Below, in pieces: positions 20,320-22,794 of a stretch of DNA of 22,794 nt. The translations under genes were made by a program, and so were the position numbers. Under the pieces are notes generated by a model. The model was not told the origin of the DNA. It saw nothing but the letters and a program-made list of their open reading frames with translations, and did not search any database. The stretch is from Verrucomicrobiota bacterium. Lineage in GTDB: Bacteria; Verrucomicrobiota; Verrucomicrobiia; Limisphaerales; JAEYXS01. Location of the stretch: positions 1 to 22,794 of the forward strand of contig JAEYXS010000099.1 of assembly GCA_023431185.1 (NCBI GenBank), read 5' to 3'. Each line of letters begins with the position of its first letter. Position 1 is the stretch's first letter.

Positions 20320-22794
20320 ATGAGAGCATTTTGTTTGCAGAGAATCTGGCTGTGCTGTGTCTGTTTGTTCTGCCTGTGTCTGCGCGTGTCTGCGGCAGAG
20401 GTGCAGTTGCTGAACATCAATTTTGGCAGCGGCACCAAGACAGGCTATGGAGCGGTGGGAAACGGGACGAATGATGTGTGGAATGTCATCGGAGCGAGTG
20501 CATCTTCGACCAACAGCAGCCTGTTATGGGCCAATAGCAGCAATGCGCCAGTATCGGTGGTGCTGCAGGACATGGGAAGCAGTTCATCTACGAGCCATCC
20601 TGATGCTGCGCTAGCGACGTATATTTACGGGTATACCTACGAGGAGCCGTGGCCGCATATTCAGATCACCGGCCTGTCCTCGAATGTGTATGATTTTTAT
20701 TTTCTGGGTTTCATTTACCAAGAATACGGCACGCAATTCACTCTGGAGGTGGATGGCAACACAATCGGGAATCTGAGCACAAGTTCCGAGGAGAACACGG
20801 AGATCGCCTATGGGCCGTACAAGGAGGGGTTGCATTTTGTGGCGTTCCGGGACGTGGTGGTGGATGCCGGGGATGTAGTAAAGATATTCCCTTCGGGTTA
20901 TGAGTATTCCAAACCCATCAACGGCATGCAGATAATGGTACGCGGACCGACGGCCTTGACCTTGCCAGATCCAAACATCACGCCGACGGCTGGCACCTAT
21001 ACGGAACCAGTGGTGGCGAATATAAGCAATCCGTGGGCAGGGGCGACAAACCGGTATTCGCTGGACAACGGCAGCACCTGGGTGACGAACAGCAGTGTGA
21101 CCTTGGAGGCCAGCGGGACGGTGATCGCGCAGTCATTCCGCAGCGGTTACAACGCGAGCGGTTATACGACCAACAGCTATACGGTGAACCTGCCGGTGGC
21201 GGTTTCGCCATCGGTCACGCCAGGAGGCGCGGAGTTTGCGGAGGCGAAGACGGTGATGCTTTATAGTGCGCTCGCGGGAGCGAGTTACCGGTATTCGGTG
21301 AACAACGGGAGCACATGGACGACGAACAGCAGCCTGAGATTGACCACGAACGCGACCTTGCTGGCCCAGACGCTGAAGTATGGTTACCAACCGAGTGCCA
21401 CGGTTACGAATGTGTATGAGGTGGATACGAACTTGACGGTTTTCAGAGGTGCATTGATCAACATCAATTTCGGAAGCGGAACCAAAGGCGGAATGATGGC
21501 GACGGGAGTTTCAACGAATGATTACTGGAATCTGGTCGACGCGACGGCGAGTGCACAATCGTTCACGAATCTGATCACGACCTTGAAATGGGCGGATACG
21601 AACACGGCGGGAGTGACGCTAGTGACGAGCAATTTGGTGACCGCACAATCCAATGCTCATTCCGATCCGATGCTGTCAACGTATCTATATGGTTCGGTCT
21701 CATTCAGTGAAGATCCAGTGGGTGCGGATGTAAAAATCAACAACCTGCCTTCGGGGTCATACGATTTGTATGTCTACATATTGGGGTACCTTTATGATCA
21801 CTCGGAGTATCCGTATTATGACGAGCATGGCGGTGTCTCGGTTGTCACCACGGCGAGCACGAATGCAGTGAAGTATGCAAATCCTGAGTTTGTCACGATC
21901 ACAGGTGAGACGGCGCTGACGGAGAACCTGCAGTATGTGAAGTTCACGAACGTGACAGTGACGGCGGGGACGACCCTGACGTTCAAGCTGGAAACGCAGG
22001 GTTATTCCTTCTTGGTCAACGGCATCCAGATACACAACCCCGCAGGCAGCACAGGTGGTGGCTCGACCAACCATGTTCCTGTGGCTAATGGGCAGAGTGT
22101 GACGACGGGAGAGGACCTGGCGAAGGCGATCACGCTGACCGGGAGTGACGAGGACGGGCAGACGCTGACGTATGAGGTGGTGAGCGGGCCGAGCCACGGG
22201 TCGTTGAGCGGGACGGCGCCGAACGTGACGTATACGCCGGGAGCGAACTGGCACGGGAGCGACAGCTTCACGTTCCGGGTGAGCGACGGGGTGACGAACA
22301 GCACGAACGCGACGGTGAGCATCACGGTGACGAACATCAATGACGCGCCGGTGTTCACGGTGAGCGGGAACGTGACGGTGGACGAGGATTTCAGCGGGAG
22401 CCAGACGGTGACGGCGACACCGGGGAGCGTGCCGAGCGATGAGACGGGACAGACGGTGACTTATAGTTTGAGCCCGAGCAGCGTGGGATTTGCGAATGTA
22501 AGCATCAACACGACGAACGGTACGGTGACGATCACGGCGGTGACGAACGGGAACGGGACGCAGGTGTTCACGGTGAGCGCGAATGACGGTCAGAGTGCGA
22601 ACAATGTGTATGAGCGGACGTTCACGCTGACGGTGAACGGGGTGAACGATGCGCCGGTGGCGACGGCGCAGGGCGTGAGCACGGACGAGGACGTGGTGAA
22701 GGCGATCACGCTGGCGGGGACGGATGTGGAGGGGAGCACGTTGAGCTACACGGTGGTGAGCAGCCCGACGAACGGGGTGCTGACGGGGACGGCG
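20320..22794 (+). CDS. giant secreted repeat protein (adhesin-like), 5' part only
   Basis: The frame opens at ATG 20320 after a perfect AAGGAGG at 5-base spacing and stays open to the window end (825 codons). A cysteine-rich signal peptide (MRAFCLQRIWLCCVCLFCLC) ends near residue 25. Domain A (about 29-210) starts LLNINFGSGTK; domain B (about 378-575) starts LININFGSGTK and is a diverged copy. Between them stand two modules of about 80 residues with RYSLDNGSTWVTNSS and RYSVNNGSTWTTNSS, resembling the chitobiase/hexosaminidase C-terminal type. A GSTGGGS linker leads to cadherin-like repeats with VPVANGQSVTTGEDL, NDAPVFTVSGNVTVDEDF and NDAPVATAQGVSTDEDV starting near 583, 673 and 775. The composition (Thr, Ser, Asn, Val, Gly) and very few lysines fit an extracellular adhesin or matrix protein. 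The anchor is outside the window. Confidence 0.85.
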   Translation, partial: MRAFCLQRIWLCCVCLFCLCLRVSAAEVQLLNINFGSGTKTGYGAVGNGTNDVWNVIGASASSTNSSLLWANSSNAPVSVVLQDMGSSSSTSHPDAALATYIYGYTYEEPWPHIQITGLSSNVYDFYFLGFIYQEYGTQFTLEVDGNTIGNLSTSSEENTEIAYGPYKEGLHFVAFRDVVVDAGDVVKIFPSGYEYSKPINGMQIMVRGPTALTLPDPNITPTAGTYTEPVVANISNPWAGATNRYSLDNGSTWVTNSSVTLEASGTVIAQSFRSGYNASGYTTNSYTVNLPVAVSPSVTPGGAEFAEAKTVMLYSALAGASYRYSVNNGSTWTTNSSLRLTTNATLLAQTLKYGYQPSATVTNVYEVDTNLTVFRGALININFGSGTKGGMMATGVSTNDYWNLVDATASAQSFTNLITTLKWADTNTAGVTLVTSNLVTAQSNAHSDPMLSTYLYGSVSFSEDPVGADVKINNLPSGSYDLYVYILGYLYDHSEYPYYDEHGGVSVVTTASTNAVKYANPEFVTITGETALTENLQYVKFTNVTVTAGTTLTFKLETQGYSFLVNGIQIHNPAGSTGGGSTNHVPVANGQSVTTGEDLAKAITLTGSDEDGQTLTYEVVSGPSHGSLSGTAPNVTYTPGANWHGSDSFTFRVSDGVTNSTNATVSITVTNINDAPVFTVSGNVTVDEDFSGSQTVTATPGSVPSDETGQTVTYSLSPSSVGFANVSINTTNGTVTITAVTNGNGTQVFTVSANDGQSANNVYERTFTLTVNGVNDAPVATAQGVSTDEDVVKAITLAGTDVEGSTLSYTVVSSPTNGVLTGTA
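22068..22794 (+). repeat. cadherin-like tandem protein repeats within the giant gene
   Basis: At least two and a half repeats of about 90-100 codons begin near 22068, 22338 and 22644. Each has an (N)D/H-A/V-P-V start, a DED/GED acidic motif about ten residues later, the ITL.G.D.(D/E)G..L.Y.VVS.P..G.L.GTA pattern in the first and third units, and an SDG/NDG block. From about 22,080 the codons are nearly uniform (Thr ACG, Val GTG, Ser AGC, Ala GCG, Asn AAC), unlike the mixed usage earlier in the same gene. Confidence 0.75.

Noticed and set aside
20117..20438. Minus-strand frames in the leader of the giant repeat gene
   Set aside because: They overlap the start and perfect Shine-Dalgarno site of the plus-strand gene and show no family pattern.
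20300..22794. The repetitive ACG/GTG-rich DNA as a non-coding satellite or CRISPR-like array
   Set aside because: The frame is continuous with a signal peptide and recognisable extracellular repeats; repeat units are about 270-300 bases without spacer structure.

Overview
The window looks like a chromosomal segment of a Verrucomicrobiota bacterium, probably close to the Limisphaerales/Pedosphaera group. This is inferred from protein style, not from a marker gene. The main clues are a pseudopilin with the GFTLIE N-terminus and a C-terminal H-X9-DG motif, many secreted catabolic enzymes with SUMF1-like companions, and a very large secreted repeat protein. I see no rRNA, tRNA or CRISPR array.

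Region 1 (1-9,210) is a respiration/stress block. On the minus strand lie a partial SUMF1-fold protein (cut by the window start) and a copper nitrite reductase fused to cytochrome c (nirK). The nirK leader holds a near-consensus FNR/DNR-type box. Divergent from it is a tandem universal stress protein, then a decayed Na/Pi-cotransporter remnant, then an intact SLC13/DASS anion transporter. Convergent to the transporter are a triple-domain universal stress protein and a compact minus-strand operon of two DUF1538 membrane proteins plus a PII-like regulator. The DUF1538-DUF1538-PII operon is the best candidate here for an undescribed system: a PII-gated two-subunit membrane complex of unknown substrate.

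Region 2 (9,211-13,100) holds gpsA, a truncated remnant of DNA polymerase III alpha (fingers/HhH part), a strong terminator hairpin, and a minus-strand pair of a small lipoprotein and an H-X9-DG pseudopilin.

Region 3 (13,094-13,855) is a dead IS5-family element with recognisable terminal inverted repeats, an internal deletion and in-frame stops.

Region 4 (14,060-19,497) is a five-gene plus-strand run of exported proteins: a beta-propeller-like protein, a neutral-ceramidase-fold hydrolase, a non-catalytic SUMF1-fold protein (ATGA-overlapped with the ceramidase gene), a glycerophosphodiester phosphodiesterase and a Tat-exported alpha/beta hydrolase. It resembles a scavenging operon for lipid or glycoconjugate material. 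The first three genes look more GC-rich than their surroundings.

Region 5 (19,498-22,794) begins with a second polymerase III alpha remnant (OB-fold part, broken by an in-frame stop). After an AT-rich leader comes the 5' part of a giant secreted repeat protein, open through the end of the window (825 codons visible). It has a duplicated N-terminal domain, two chitobiase-C-like modules and cadherin-like NDAP/DED repeats.

All calls come from reading the sequence; no database search was run.
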